From Candidatus Schekmanbacteria bacterium (GTDB lineage: Bacteria > CSSED10-310 > JACPHN01): DNA of 18,020 bases. Each line of letters opens with the position of its first letter. Position 1 is the first letter of the stretch. Below the pieces are notes generated by a model that saw nothing but the letters and a program-made list of their open reading frames with translations, made no database searches and had not been told where the DNA came from. Below, piece by piece: positions 1 to 10,095 of the stretch. Both the position numbers and the translations under genes were made by a program. Location of the stretch: NCBI GenBank assembly GCA_016188575.1, contig JACPHN010000207.1:1-18020 (forward strand). Reading direction: 5' to 3'.

Positions 1-813
1 CGCGACCTCGAGGAAGCCGCGGAGCTGCTGGCGAGCCGGGGCGACGAGGCGCTGGACGCGCTGATCGACGCGATGCGGCGGTGCGCCGTGCCCGGGGCGG
101 CGCCGCTCGTGTTGGCGGCCGGCGTCGCCGGGGCGTCGCCGCCGGACGAGGCCTGCGCGGCGCTCGCGGCGAGTCTGCGCGGGATCTTCCAGGGGCTCGA
201 CCCCAAAGTCTGGGACGGCATCAAGAATTCGCCCGAGGCGTTGCGGGGACTGGAAGCCGTGAACAAGCTCGGTGAGAAGATGGCCGGCAACGTGGCCGGC
301 CCCGTGACCGCCCTCCTGAATGCGGGAGACAAGCTGTTCAAGACCGGCTACGGCCCCGTGGAGCTGCTGACCGACCTCGACAAGATCTTCGCCAGCAATC
401 CGCGAGTCGTGGGCATCGAGGGATGGGTGAACAGGGCCGCAGCTCAGGCGACGACACTCAAGGACCCCAACCTGGGCTCCGCGTTGGAGGCGCGCGCCGG
501 AGGCTCGTTGGCAACAGCCGGCGAGACGATCATGGACTTTGGCCGCAAGGTGGACGACCCGGATAAGATCGACATCCTCACCAACCGGGCGGCCTACCAG
601 GTCAAGCACAGCGAGAGCGTCCTGCTCGGCCACGGCCGCACGGAGGCGGACAAGATAAGGGAAATGAGGACGGAGCTTAAGAAGGGAATCATCGCAGCCG
701 CGAAGCGCGGGGTACCGTTCAAGCTCGTCATGCCGAAGAGCGCGCCGCTGCGCCAGGCGGTCCTCGACGAGCTGAATGATCTGGGCATCGAGCTCGTCCG
801 CGTGGACTTCTGA
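1..813 (+). CDS. C-terminal part of a large protein ending in a putative restriction-endonuclease-fold toxin domain (5' truncated by window)
   Basis: The frame is open from base 1, with no stop before the first ATG at 73, so this is most likely the tail of a longer protein and not a gene starting at 73. The N-terminal visible part is Ala/Gly-rich and helical. The last ~120 residues read like a PD-(D/E)XK nuclease fold: an LEARAGG helix, then a KIDIL strand carrying an Asp, then AAYQVKHSES giving a QxK variant of the (D/E)xK motif. A long helix (REMRTELKKGIIAAAKRG) and a strand-helix-strand end (PFKLVMPKS...LGIELVRVDF) follow. That order is typical of C-terminal nuclease toxins in polymorphic or contact-dependent toxin systems. 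A gene follows after 14 nt, as expected for an immunity partner. The domain call is inference from motif order; a housekeeping protein with a nuclease-like tail is possible. Confidence 0.6.
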   Translation, partial: RDLEEAAELLASRGDEALDALIDAMRRCAVPGAAPLVLAAGVAGASPPDEACAALAASLRGIFQGLDPKVWDGIKNSPEALRGLEAVNKLGEKMAGNVAGPVTALLNAGDKLFKTGYGPVELLTDLDKIFASNPRVVGIEGWVNRAAAQATTLKDPNLGSALEARAGGSLATAGETIMDFGRKVDDPDKIDILTNRAAYQVKHSESVLLGHGRTEADKIREMRTELKKGIIAAAKRGVPFKLVMPKSAPLRQAVLDELNDLGIELVRVDF

Positions 814-827
814 CAGGAGCCGCGATC

Positions 828-1886
828 GTGACCCACGAGTACCGCATCGACATGACGCTCCGCGGCTCGCGATCGGAGGATGAGGTGCTGTCGGCGATCG
901 ATCGGACCTTCCGTCGCGCCGGCTACGCTGCGGATGATGCCGTGATCTGGGCGCCGTCACCTAGTTGCTCCGGAGTGATAAGCGAGGCTAGCACCTGGCC
1001 ATTCCCGTCATCCGACCTGCGGCGGAGCAACCACGTAGCCGTCTGGTTCGAGCATCCGCGCTGTAGCTACGCTTTCACGTCAGTGGGCGTGTCGATGTGC
1101 CCCAAGCCAAACCGGAGACCCGATTCGCTCACGTTCCTTCTCAGCGCCGACATGACGCAAGCCGCGTTCCCCTCCGATGTCCTGGAAGGCCTGTATCGCG
1201 TGGACTTCATCGTCCAGGAGCTGCACCGCGCGCTCGACGCGCGGGTGACCGAGGAGACGCCGGGAGACGAGCCACCGCCGAGCGACTACCTCCTGTACCT
1301 CAGTGACGAGGAGTGGCACCCGCTCGGTGAGCTGCCACTCGAGGAGTGCCAGGAGGAGCACCTGCTGGACTGGCTCTGCAGTCCCGACGGACTGATCAGA
1401 CGGCGAAAAATGGAAACTCCACAGCACAACACGTACTTTCCCATAGAAGTCGACTCGTCCACCGCCGCACGCGTGCCGGTGGAATTCAGCCCCGCGTATC
1501 AGGACTTCGTCCTGCGCCTCCCGGACGGTCGGCGGGCGCTGTTGCGCCACTGTCTCCCCTGCGGCGATGCGCTCCCCCTGTCCCGCCGGGACGAGGAGTT
1601 CTTCCAGGTGCAACACGACCAGCTCCTGGGACCGCGCATGGTCGCCTGGCAGAGCTTTTCGGCCGAGGACGTGATCGCGAAGCTCGGCCCACCGGGGCTC
1701 ACCCTGCGCGGAGTCCGCTACCCGGAACCCCCCGATCGTCGCGAATACGGAAACGAATTCGACCTCACTGCCATCCTGGTTTACCCGGACTTGCTGCCCG
1801 GCGCCGTGATCGTCTACCGCATCAATCCAGACGGCTTCGTGATGATGAGCTGGCTCGGCTTGCGAAAGTCGGAATCGAACCGGTAA
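828..1886 (+). CDS. Hypothetical protein, candidate immunity partner of the upstream toxin-like ORF
   Basis: It starts with GTG at 828, preceded by a good AGGAG (815-819) lying in the 14-nt gap after the upstream stop, so the two genes are very probably co-transcribed. The 352-residue product has no signal peptide or membrane segment and should be cytoplasmic. I do not recognise its family. It is rich in Asp and Glu, with acidic clusters such as YLSDEEWHPLGELPLEECQEEH. It seems to fall into two halves: residues 1 to ~190, and a second part from ~200 with IEVDSS, LRLPDGRRALLRH and a hydrophobic strand near the end (AVIVYRINPDGFVMMSW). Base composition is visibly more A/T-rich than its neighbours in places (about 955-1140 and 1400-1460), suggesting acquisition by transfer. 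Position, acidity and lack of export signals fit an immunity protein, but this is inference. Confidence 0.7.
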   Translation: MTHEYRIDMTLRGSRSEDEVLSAIDRTFRRAGYAADDAVIWAPSPSCSGVISEASTWPFPSSDLRRSNHVAVWFEHPRCSYAFTSVGVSMCPKPNRRPDSLTFLLSADMTQAAFPSDVLEGLYRVDFIVQELHRALDARVTEETPGDEPPPSDYLLYLSDEEWHPLGELPLEECQEEHLLDWLCSPDGLIRRRKMETPQHNTYFPIEVDSSTAARVPVEFSPAYQDFVLRLPDGRRALLRHCLPCGDALPLSRRDEEFFQVQHDQLLGPRMVAWQSFSAEDVIAKLGPPGLTLRGVRYPEPPDRREYGNEFDLTAILVYPDLLPGAVIVYRINPDGFVMMSWLGLRKSESNR

Positions 1887-2120
1887 CCTGGAAGGATCGA
1901 ACCGCAGTGGGCGCGCGGGGCTCCAACGATGCGCCTCGAGCAGGGTTCTAACTGCGCTTCCCAGGCGCGGTGCAACGGCTCGCCCCGTCACTGCGTACAG
2001 GCGGCCTCACACGTGCATCTCGATCGCGCTCGCGAGGGCATTGCCAACCGCCAATCGCTCCGCTCACGCCGCGGCGCGCCCTTCGACCACGCCGCTCCGG
2101 ACCACCTGACCGCCCCAGCC
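1887..2120. other. Convergent intergenic gap, no gene seen
   Basis: This is the space between the ends of the plus-strand immunity-like gene and the minus-strand glgP. I see no convincing ORF, no hairpin followed by a T-run and no complete RNA gene. Two short TTCGAT(T)C stretches on the minus strand (around 1870-1905) resemble tRNA T-loops but do not fold into a tRNA. Any bidirectional terminator here is not obvious by eye. Confidence 0.5.
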
Positions 2121-4613
<2,493 letters not shown>

Positions 4614-4618
4614 GGGCG

Positions 4619-5473
4619 CTAGCTCCTGGGAAACGAGTCGGTAGCGTTCGCTTCCGGCTCGTACGTGACGCTTTCAAGGCAAAGCCCGCGGGCCGGTGCT
4701 GTCTGGCCACGGGCGGCGCGGTCACCGGCCGCGAGAAGGGCGGCCATCGAACCGGCGGAACGCCATCCCAGGCCGACTTCGGCGAGCGTCCCGACGATAT
4801 TGCGGACCATCTTGTAGAGGAACCGATTGCCGCGCAGCGTGATCGTCGCCGGACTGGCCGTAGGGTCGATCGCGGCGTCGCGCAGGTGGCAGTGCGTGTC
4901 CGGCTCGGGATCGCCTCCCGCCGCCTGGAAGGCGGAGAAATCGCGGTAGCCGACGAGGAGCTTCGCGGCCGCTTGCATGGAGTCCCAGTCGAGCGGACCC
5001 CGCCGGTGCCAGGCGCGATCGGCGAGAAACACGGAAGCGACCGGCCCGACGTCGAGCGAGTACGTGTATGATTTCTCGCGGGCGGCAAAGCGCGCGTGAA
5101 AGCCGGCCGGCCGTCGTTCGGCGCGGAGCACCCGGACGTCTCTGGCGAGGTGATCGTTCACACCAAAAACGTACGCGCGCAGTGGCAGCACCCTGGTGGG
5201 CGGCGCGAAGCTGACGACCTGACCCCGAGCATGCACGCCGGCGTCGGTGCGCGAAGCGCCGAAAACCGGAACGTCCTCGCCGTGAACCTCGCGCAGGGCC
5301 TGCTCGAGGTCGCCCTGGACGCTGCGGAGCGCTCGCTGCCGTTGAAAGCCATGAAAATCCGTGCCCACGTAGGACACCACAAGGCTGATGACGGCGTCTT
5401 GCCGCGCGCTGGTAGCCGCCGCGGCGATGTCTGCGGACAGCGCCAAGGAAAGCGTTTCAGTCATCTGTTCCAT
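4619..5473 (-). CDS. truA: tRNA pseudouridine(38-40) synthase
   Basis: TruA isomerises uridines 38-40 in the anticodon arm of tRNAs. The catalytic motif is ASRTDAGVHARGQ with the nucleophilic Asp77. Other family marks are SYVGTDFHGFQRQ near residues 34-46 (the fold's first strand), REKSYTYSL, and FLYKMVRNIVGTLAEVG near the C-terminus. The 284-residue length is slightly long because of a ~27-residue Ala-rich N-terminal leader before the first strand. The second Met (codon 4) is an equally plausible start, since GGA precedes it at a reasonable distance; neither start has a strong Shine-Dalgarno. It lies 14 nt after kdsB, and its stop is 5 nt from the glgP start, whose ribosome site overlaps this gene's end. 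Constitutive expression within the operon is likely. Confidence 0.95.
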   Translation of the reverse strand: MEQMTETLSLALSADIAAAATSARQDAVISLVVSYVGTDFHGFQRQRALRSVQGDLEQALREVHGEDVPVFGASRTDAGVHARGQVVSFAPPTRVLPLRAYVFGVNDHLARDVRVLRAERRPAGFHARFAAREKSYTYSLDVGPVASVFLADRAWHRRGPLDWDSMQAAAKLLVGYRDFSAFQAAGGDPEPDTHCHLRDAAIDPTASPATITLRGNRFLYKMVRNIVGTLAEVGLGWRSAGSMAALLAAGDRAARGQTAPARGLCLESVTYEPEANATDSFPRS

Positions 5474-5487
5474 CCGGCCGGCCGCGC

Positions 5488-6315
5488 TCAGGCGGGCTCC
5501 GGGCGAGCGCTTGCCTGCCCCTCCGCGGCGAAAGTCACGGCGACGCGCTGCAGATCCTGTGGGGTGTCGATGCCGATCGTGTCCGTGGTGCTCTCAACCA
5601 CGCGGATCTGCATCCCCGCGTGCAGGGCGCGGAGCTGTTCGAGCCGCTCCAGCAGCTCGAGCGGGCAGGGCGGCAGCGCCGCTAGCTTGAACAGCGCGCG
5701 CCGCGAGTAGGAATAAATTCCCTGGTGCTTGAGAAACCTGTCGACCGGTCTTTCGTGCGGCGCTGCCGCCATCTCCGCGAATTCCAGATGCCCTGGCCAG
5801 GGGATGGGGGCGCGGGAAAAGTAGAGGGCGTTGCCGCGCCCATCGCCCACGACCTTGACGGTATGGGGACGAAGAAAGTCGTGCCGTGACGACGTAGGAT
5901 AGGCAAGGGTGGTCAGGTCGGGCGGGTCGGGAGCGGCAAAGGGGGCAATGAGCCGCGCGAGCATCTCTCCGGTCACCATGGGTTCGTCTCCCTGGAGGTT
6001 GACGATGACCTGTGCCTCGGGGTGGTGCCGCACCACTTCAGCGACGCGGTCGGTGCCGCTGGCGTGGTGTGTGCCTGTCATCTCGGCCTTCCCACCGCGA
6101 CTGCGCACCGCGTCCAGAATGCGCTCGTCGTCGGTACCGACGACCACCGTTCCGAGCGCGGCGGCGGCGGCGCGCCGGTAGACGTGCCAGACGAGCGGCT
6201 CGCCCGCGAGAGGCGCAAGCAGCTTGCCCGGGAAGCGCGTTGCGCCGAAGCGCGCCGGAATGACGATCAGGACGCCGTCGCTCGCCGGTAGCAGCAGGGA
6301 GGATGAGGTGCTCAT
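5488..6315 (-). CDS. kdsB: 3-deoxy-manno-octulosonate cytidylyltransferase (CMP-Kdo synthetase)
   Basis: KdsB activates Kdo with CTP to CMP-Kdo, the donor for the LPS inner core. The nucleotide-binding signature VIPARFGATRFPGKLLA (Arg22, Lys31) opens the fold. NLQGDEPM with Asp110 binds metal and CTP. GTDRVAEV, ALYFSRAPIPWP, KHQGIYSYSR and the C-terminal IDTPQDLQRV are all family hallmarks. The length of 275 residues includes a ~13-residue extra N-terminus and an Ala-rich tail. The ATG at 6315 has GGAG a few bases upstream, within the 15-nt gap after the rfaE1 stop. It sits beside the heptose kinase gene, so the two feed the same LPS core pathway. Its presence shows a Gram-negative envelope with Kdo-containing LPS. 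Confidence 0.96.
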   Translation of the reverse strand: MSTSSSLLLPASDGVLIVIPARFGATRFPGKLLAPLAGEPLVWHVYRRAAAAALGTVVVGTDDERILDAVRSRGGKAEMTGTHHASGTDRVAEVVRHHPEAQVIVNLQGDEPMVTGEMLARLIAPFAAPDPPDLTTLAYPTSSRHDFLRPHTVKVVGDGRGNALYFSRAPIPWPGHLEFAEMAAAPHERPVDRFLKHQGIYSYSRRALFKLAALPPCPLELLERLEQLRALHAGMQIRVVESTTDTIGIDTPQDLQRVAVTFAAEGQASARPEPA

Positions 6316-6330
6316 GGTGTCTCCGTGCGC

Positions 6331-7374
6331 CTAGCAGCGCCCTGCGGGCATCGGCCCGATGCGGTCGGCGTGAAGCGCGACCTCCAGCTCGGCGGCCAGG
6401 TCCTGCACGGATACTGTGGCGGTGCCGATCTCCCCCACCACGACGCCGGCCGCCACATTGGCGATCACCGCGGCGTCCGGGAGCGATCCGCCCGCAGCGA
6501 GCCCGAGTGCCAGCGCACTGACCACCGTGTCGCCGGCCCCGGTCACGTCGTACACGCGCCGCGCCACCGTGGGAATATGCCGATAGATGACGTCGGCGCC
6601 GTCGCGCTCGAACACCACCATGCCGCGCTCTCCCCAGGTGATGATCACCGCCGTGCAGCCGACAATCTCGAGTAGTCGGCGACCGGCAACGGTCGCGCCG
6701 GGGAAATCTTCCACCCGCAACCCCGTGGCACGGGCCGCTTCGTGGTGGTTGGGAGCAATGACCGTGAAGCCCGCGTACAGGTCCCAGAAGTCCACTTTCG
6801 GATCAACCACAGAGGGCAACCCGCGCGCGCGCACCCAGGCCCCGAGCGTCTGCAGGAGCGCGCGGTTGACGACGCCCTTGCCGTAGTCCGAAACGATCAC
6901 GGCGCCGACCTCCGGCAACAGGTCGTTCAGGGCTGCGAGCAGGCTGGCAAGCGACGGCTCGGCGAGCCGGCCGCCTTCTTCCTGGTCGACGCGAGCCACT
7001 TGCTGGGCGTGCGCGATGATGCGCGTCTTCAGGGTGCTGCGGCGGCATGCATCGACGATGACGCCGCGCCGGCTGAGCCCGAGCCGATCGAGCTCGCCGG
7101 CGATTTCCTCACCTGCGGTGTCGGCGCCGACCACGCCGAGGAGATAGGGGACCGCGCCGAGCACCCGCAAGTTGTTGGCCACGTTCGCCGCGCCGCCAAG
7201 CCGGTAGCTTTCGCGCTCCACCGTCACCACCGGTACTGGGGCTTCCGGCGAGATCCGGTCGACGCGGCCCCAGACATACTTGTCCAGAATGATGTCCCCA
7301 ACGACGAGGACACGGTGGCCGGAGAATGCGTCCAGCAGCGGCATGTACGAGCTTAGAGCGGGAGGCGAGCTCAT
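6331..7374 (-). CDS. rfaE1: D-glycero-beta-D-manno-heptose-7-phosphate kinase (PfkB/ribokinase family)
   Basis: It phosphorylates heptose-7-phosphate at C1 for ADP-heptose synthesis, another LPS inner-core precursor. The PfkB fold is clear: HRVLVVGDIILDKYVWG, RISPEAPVPVV, RLGGAANVANNLRVLGA, the heptokinase-type DPKVDFWDLYAGFTVIAPNHHE, and the signature VTGAGDTVVSALALGLAAG with catalytic Asp282. Only the kinase domain is present; the adenylyltransferase domain found in fused HldE is missing, so it is the split (rfaE1/hldA) type and a partner must lie elsewhere. An upstream in-frame ATG exists at 7551, but I chose 7374 because a strong promoter (7402-7430) lies between them and the extra residues resemble nothing. 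It is the first gene of the minus-strand operon. Confidence 0.93.
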   Translation of the reverse strand: MSSPPALSSYMPLLDAFSGHRVLVVGDIILDKYVWGRVDRISPEAPVPVVTVERESYRLGGAANVANNLRVLGAVPYLLGVVGADTAGEEIAGELDRLGLSRRGVIVDACRRSTLKTRIIAHAQQVARVDQEEGGRLAEPSLASLLAALNDLLPEVGAVIVSDYGKGVVNRALLQTLGAWVRARGLPSVVDPKVDFWDLYAGFTVIAPNHHEAARATGLRVEDFPGATVAGRRLLEIVGCTAVIITWGERGMVVFERDGADVIYRHIPTVARRVYDVTGAGDTVVSALALGLAAGGSLPDAAVIANVAAGVVVGEIGTATVSVQDLAAELEVALHADRIGPMPAGRC

Positions 7375-7401
7375 GGAGGTGAAGTCTCCGAGGGATACCG
7401 A

Positions 7402-7430
7402 TGTATACAACTCCCGCGGCCGCGGTGCAA
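7402..7430 (-). promoter_or_regulatory. sigma70-like promoter of the rfaE1-kdsB-truA-glgP operon
   Basis: On the minus strand, TTGCAC (7425-7430) is followed by a 17-bp spacer and TATACA (7402-7407). Transcription would begin near 7395, leaving a ~20-nt leader before the ATG at 7374. The spacer contains the self-complementary CCGCGGCCGCGG. Good match and correct placement; not experimentally shown. Confidence 0.6.
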
Positions 7431-7535
7431 TGCCTTGAGAACGCAAGACCTCAGGGTCGAGCTCGCAGGGAGCGGCAATGCGGCCGGGGGCCACCGGGCA
7501 GGCGCTGGAGCGCCGACAGGCGGGCGCTCGCGCCG

Positions 7536-7564
7536 TTGCTTGCGAGCACACATCCGTCCATACT
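7536..7564 (+). promoter_or_regulatory. sigma70-like promoter of the CheX-like/trpCFBA/dut operon
   Basis: TTGCTT (7536-7541), a 17-bp spacer and CATACT (7559-7564) point to a start near 7571, about 30 nt before the ATG at 7602. It diverges from the rfaE1 promoter about 100 bp away. No trp leader peptide, tandem Trp codons or attenuator hairpin is visible in the short leader. Confidence 0.5.
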
Positions 7565-7601
7565 CATTATGCCATGTTGGGGCGGTGAAATCGAGGCGGT
7601 T

Positions 7602-8492
7602 ATGGTCGGGAAGTTTTTTGGTGAGTTTCTGCTCGAGCGAAGCGTCATTGACGCCGCGCAGTTGCGGCGCGCGGTCGCGCTGCAGGGCCGGGTCAACCTC
7701 AAGCTCGGCACGATCGCGCTGGATCGGGGACTGTTGTCGGCGGCGCAGATCGCGGCGATTCGAGCGGCACAGAGGAGCGCGGACAGGCGTTTCGGCGAGC
7801 TCGCGGTGGACCTCGGGCTGCTGACTCCAGAGCAGCTCGAGGCGCTGCTCGACGCCCAACAATCCGATCGCGTCCACCTCGGGGAGGCGCTCTTGCAGGT
7901 CGGCGCGGTGACCGAGGCGCAACTGGAGACCGAGCTGGCGGCCTTCAAGGCGCAGGAAAAGCGGGCTACAGACGAGTACAGGCAAGCCCTGGGCCGGCTG
8001 CCCCATGGCGATCTGGTCGCTACCTTTGTGGAGAGTGCCGTGGACATGATGGTGCGTCTGGCGGCCATCCAGGCGAAGGTTCGCGGCGTGCGCCGGGAAG
8101 CGTTGATGCCGGCCGCCGATGACCTCGTCATTGCCCAGACTGCCGATGTCGGTGAAGAAGTGGCATACGCATGCTCGTTTCCCGCCAATCTGGCGGCCGC
8201 GATCGCCAGTGCGATGGAGGCGTCCCCACCTGCGGAGATCGCCGCGTACGTCGTGGACGTGATCGCCGAGTTCGTCAATATCCTCGTTGGAAACGCGGTG
8301 GTGCGCGCTCGCGAGCGGGGCCGCCCGTGCGCGCCGCCGGAGGTGCTCGCCGGCCCCGGCCCGGGCGAGGGGTCCGGGGTTCCGGCGCCGGCTCGGGATG
8401 CGGAAATCGTCACGCTGGCAACCACAGTCGAACCGTGCCGGCTGGCGGTGTGGGCCGCAGGCAATGGCGCGCGAAGAAGGGAGCAGGCGTGA
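7602..8492 (+). CDS. GspE/MshE-N-like four-repeat protein with C-terminal CheX-like phosphatase domain
   Basis: The ATG at 7602 has GAGG five bases upstream and lies just after a promoter; in-frame starts at 7401 or 7569 are less likely. Residues 1-116 contain four tandem units in exact 29-residue phase (Gly7, Gly36, Gly65, Gly94). Each reads roughly (K/R/H)-(L/F)-G-x3-(L/V)-x2-G-(L/V)-(L/I)-x4-(L/I), mostly ending in Gln, the pattern of the GspE/MshE N-terminal module that binds c-di-GMP in some ATPases. Residues ~137-296 resemble CheX/CheC: VVDVIAEFVNILVGNAV has the ExxN pair (Glu223, Asn226) and the GN of CheY-P phosphatases, then a PPEVLAG stretch. No membrane segment is seen. It probably dephosphorylates a response regulator under second-messenger control, which is inference. 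The stop overlaps the trpC GTG (GTGA), so the two are coupled. Confidence 0.75.
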   Translation: MVGKFFGEFLLERSVIDAAQLRRAVALQGRVNLKLGTIALDRGLLSAAQIAAIRAAQRSADRRFGELAVDLGLLTPEQLEALLDAQQSDRVHLGEALLQVGAVTEAQLETELAAFKAQEKRATDEYRQALGRLPHGDLVATFVESAVDMMVRLAAIQAKVRGVRREALMPAADDLVIAQTADVGEEVAYACSFPANLAAAIASAMEASPPAEIAAYVVDVIAEFVNILVGNAVVRARERGRPCAPPEVLAGPGPGEGSGVPAPARDAEIVTLATTVEPCRLAVWAAGNGARRREQA

Positions 8493-9364
8493 GCTTTCTG
8501 GAGTCGATTCTTGCCGACAAGCGGGGCGAGATTGTCGCCGCCATGGCCCGCGTCAGCGCGGCCGCGATGCGCGCGGCGGCGGTCGCGGCAGTGGAGCATG
8601 CCGCGGTCGCCGGCCACAAACGCTTGACGCGAGCGCTCCAGGTACGGCACGACCAGGGCCGGCTCGGAGTCATTGCCGAAATCAAGGCGCGGTCACCGTC
8701 CCGTGGTGAGCTGGCGGCCGCCGGCTCCTGGGATCCGGTGGCGCTCGCCTGTCGTTATGCAGCGGCCGGAGTGGAGGGGATAAGCGTGCTCACGGATCGC
8801 CCGCATTTTGGCGGTGAGCTCGCCGATCTGCAGCGGGCGGCGGCCGCGGTTCCGATTCCGGTGTTGCGCAAGGATTTCATCATCAGCGAGTACCAGATCG
8901 ACGAGGCGGCGGCCGCTGGCGCCGCGGCGGTGCTTTTGATCGCGGCAGCCTGCGGGCCACCTGATGCGCAGGCGCTCGATTGCCTGCGGCGGCGGGCCGC
9001 GGAGCTCGGGCTCGACGTGTTGGTCGAGGTGCACACCCGCGCGGAGCTCGAGCGCGTGCTCGCGCTGGACCCTGTGCCGGACCTCATTGGGATCAACGCC
9101 CGCGACCTCGCGACCTTCCGTGTGGACATCGCCACCATCGAGCACCTGGCGCCGCTCATTCCGCGCCCCTCGCTGATCGTCGGCGAGAGTGGGGTGTGGG
9201 GAGGCGCCGAGGCCGCGCGCCTGGCCGCGGCCGGCTGCGATGCCGTGCTGGTTGGCGAAGCCCTGGTGCGGGCCGCAGCACGCCCCAACGGCGTCGAGAC
9301 CGTGATCGAGGAGATCCGCGCTGCCGCGTATCTCGGTCCGGCGCCAGTGGCACCGGCCGAGTAG
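8489..9364 (+). CDS. trpC: Indole-3-glycerol-phosphate synthase
   Basis: TrpC closes and decarboxylates carboxyphenylamino-deoxyribulose phosphate to indole-glycerol phosphate. The beta/alpha barrel shows IAEIKARSPSRGEL (Glu64, Lys66), SVLTDRPHFGG, VLRKDFIISEYQI with the general-acid Lys128, LVEVHTRAELERV (Glu180), IGINARDL and IVGESGV for phosphate binding. The start is GTG at 8489, overlapping the previous gene's stop by 4 nt and preceded by AAGGGAG at 8477-8483, a strong site. The 291 residues include ~20 extra at the Ala-rich ends relative to typical monofunctional TrpC. It is not fused to TrpF. It is the second gene of the operon and is expressed together with the CheX-like gene. Confidence 0.96.
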   Translation: MSFLESILADKRGEIVAAMARVSAAAMRAAAVAAVEHAAVAGHKRLTRALQVRHDQGRLGVIAEIKARSPSRGELAAAGSWDPVALACRYAAAGVEGISVLTDRPHFGGELADLQRAAAAVPIPVLRKDFIISEYQIDEAAAAGAAAVLLIAAACGPPDAQALDCLRRRAAELGLDVLVEVHTRAELERVLALDPVPDLIGINARDLATFRVDIATIEHLAPLIPRPSLIVGESGVWGGAEAARLAAAGCDAVLVGEALVRAAARPNGVETVIEEIRAAAYLGPAPVAPAE

Positions 9365-9372
9365 GCCTCACG

Positions 9373-10092
9373 ATGCGCTTTCTTGAGAGCAGCGCCGAAC
9401 GTCCGCGACCCCACGTCAAGATCTGTGGCATCACCACGCCCGAAGACGCGGTGCTGGCGGCACAGTGCGGCGCCGATGCCATCGGCATCGTGCACTTTGC
9501 TCCTTCCCCTCGCCACGTGGCGGTGGCGGCAATGCCGGCGATTCAGGCGGCGCTGTCGGCCTCCGGGTCTGCCGCCCCCGTGGTCGTCGCCGTGGTTGTG
9601 GAACCGCCGCGGACGGCCCTGGAAGCAATCGTTGCCGCCGGGATCCGGATCATCCAGTTCCACGGTCACGAAACGGCGGAAGACCTGGCCGCGGCGCAGC
9701 GCCATCTGGGAATCTCGCCGATCAAGGGAGTGCGGGTGGCTAGCGCGGAAGAGCTCGAGCTGGCGCTAGAAGCCTTTTCTGCCTGTCCCGTGCTTTTCGA
9801 CGCCAAGGTGGCGGATGCCTATGGCGGGACGGGGCAGCGAGTGGACTGGGAGCTCCTCGCCGCGCGCCGCGATGCCTGGCGTGACCGGTACGTGATCCTG
9901 GCAGGCGGTCTGCGGCCGGATAACGTGCGGGAGGCAGTACTCGGAGTCGAACCGGCGGCGATCGACGTGTCCTCGGGTGTGGAAAGTCGGCCTGGGCGGA
10001 AAGACCCGCAGAAGCTGGCCGCGCTGATGGCGGCCGTGGCGGGGCTTGGCGGTGGCGCGGATGGCGTTGACGGATCGCCGCGCCGCTCGTAG
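9373..10092 (+). CDS. trpF: Phosphoribosylanthranilate isomerase
   Basis: TrpF catalyses the Amadori rearrangement that makes the TrpC substrate. KICGIT near the N-terminus carries the general-base Cys18, and FDAKVADAYGGTGQRVDW carries the general-acid Asp143 and the glycine loop. ILAGGL and AIDVSSGVE form the phosphate site. QFHGHE replaces the usual QLHGDE, a mild variation. The length of 239 is slightly long, with a Gly-rich tail. The ATG at 9373 lies 8 nt after the trpC stop; no strong Shine-Dalgarno is visible, so coupling is likely. The gene's last bases also carry a possible internal promoter for trpB. Confidence 0.95.
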   Translation: MRFLESSAERPRPHVKICGITTPEDAVLAAQCGADAIGIVHFAPSPRHVAVAAMPAIQAALSASGSAAPVVVAVVVEPPRTALEAIVAAGIRIIQFHGHETAEDLAAAQRHLGISPIKGVRVASAEELELALEAFSACPVLFDAKVADAYGGTGQRVDWELLAARRDAWRDRYVILAGGLRPDNVREAVLGVEPAAIDVSSGVESRPGRKDPQKLAALMAAVAGLGGGADGVDGSPRRS

Positions 10093-10095
10093 TAT
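10067..10095 (+). promoter_or_regulatory. Possible internal promoter ahead of trpB
   Basis: TTGACG (10067-10072), a 17-bp spacer and TAGTAT (10090-10095) overlap the trpF stop. The 72-nt gap to trpB is the largest in this operon, which fits an internal start for trpBA-dut. The -10 element matches consensus at 4 of 6 positions. Confidence 0.4.

Noticed and set aside
1865-1990. tRNA-like stretch on the minus strand, with AGGTTACCGGTTCGATTCCG and a second GGTTCGATCC nearby
   Set aside because: The first resembles a tRNA variable loop plus T-arm, but the outer T-stem pairs mismatch, there is no CCA or matching acceptor stem, no D-arm can be drawn, and part lies inside the upstream coding region. 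It could be a decayed tRNA end, but the support is too weak.
1080-1991. 303-codon minus-strand open frame over the immunity-like gene
   Set aside because: It is antisense to a gene with a good ribosome site and operon position, has no recognisable motifs, and is the sort of shadow frame expected in GC-rich DNA.
7451-8650. 399-codon minus-strand open frame opposite the CheX-like gene and trpC
   Set aside because: It overlaps two plus-strand genes with clear motifs and runs across the divergent promoter region; the translation is low-complexity Ser/Ala/Arg.
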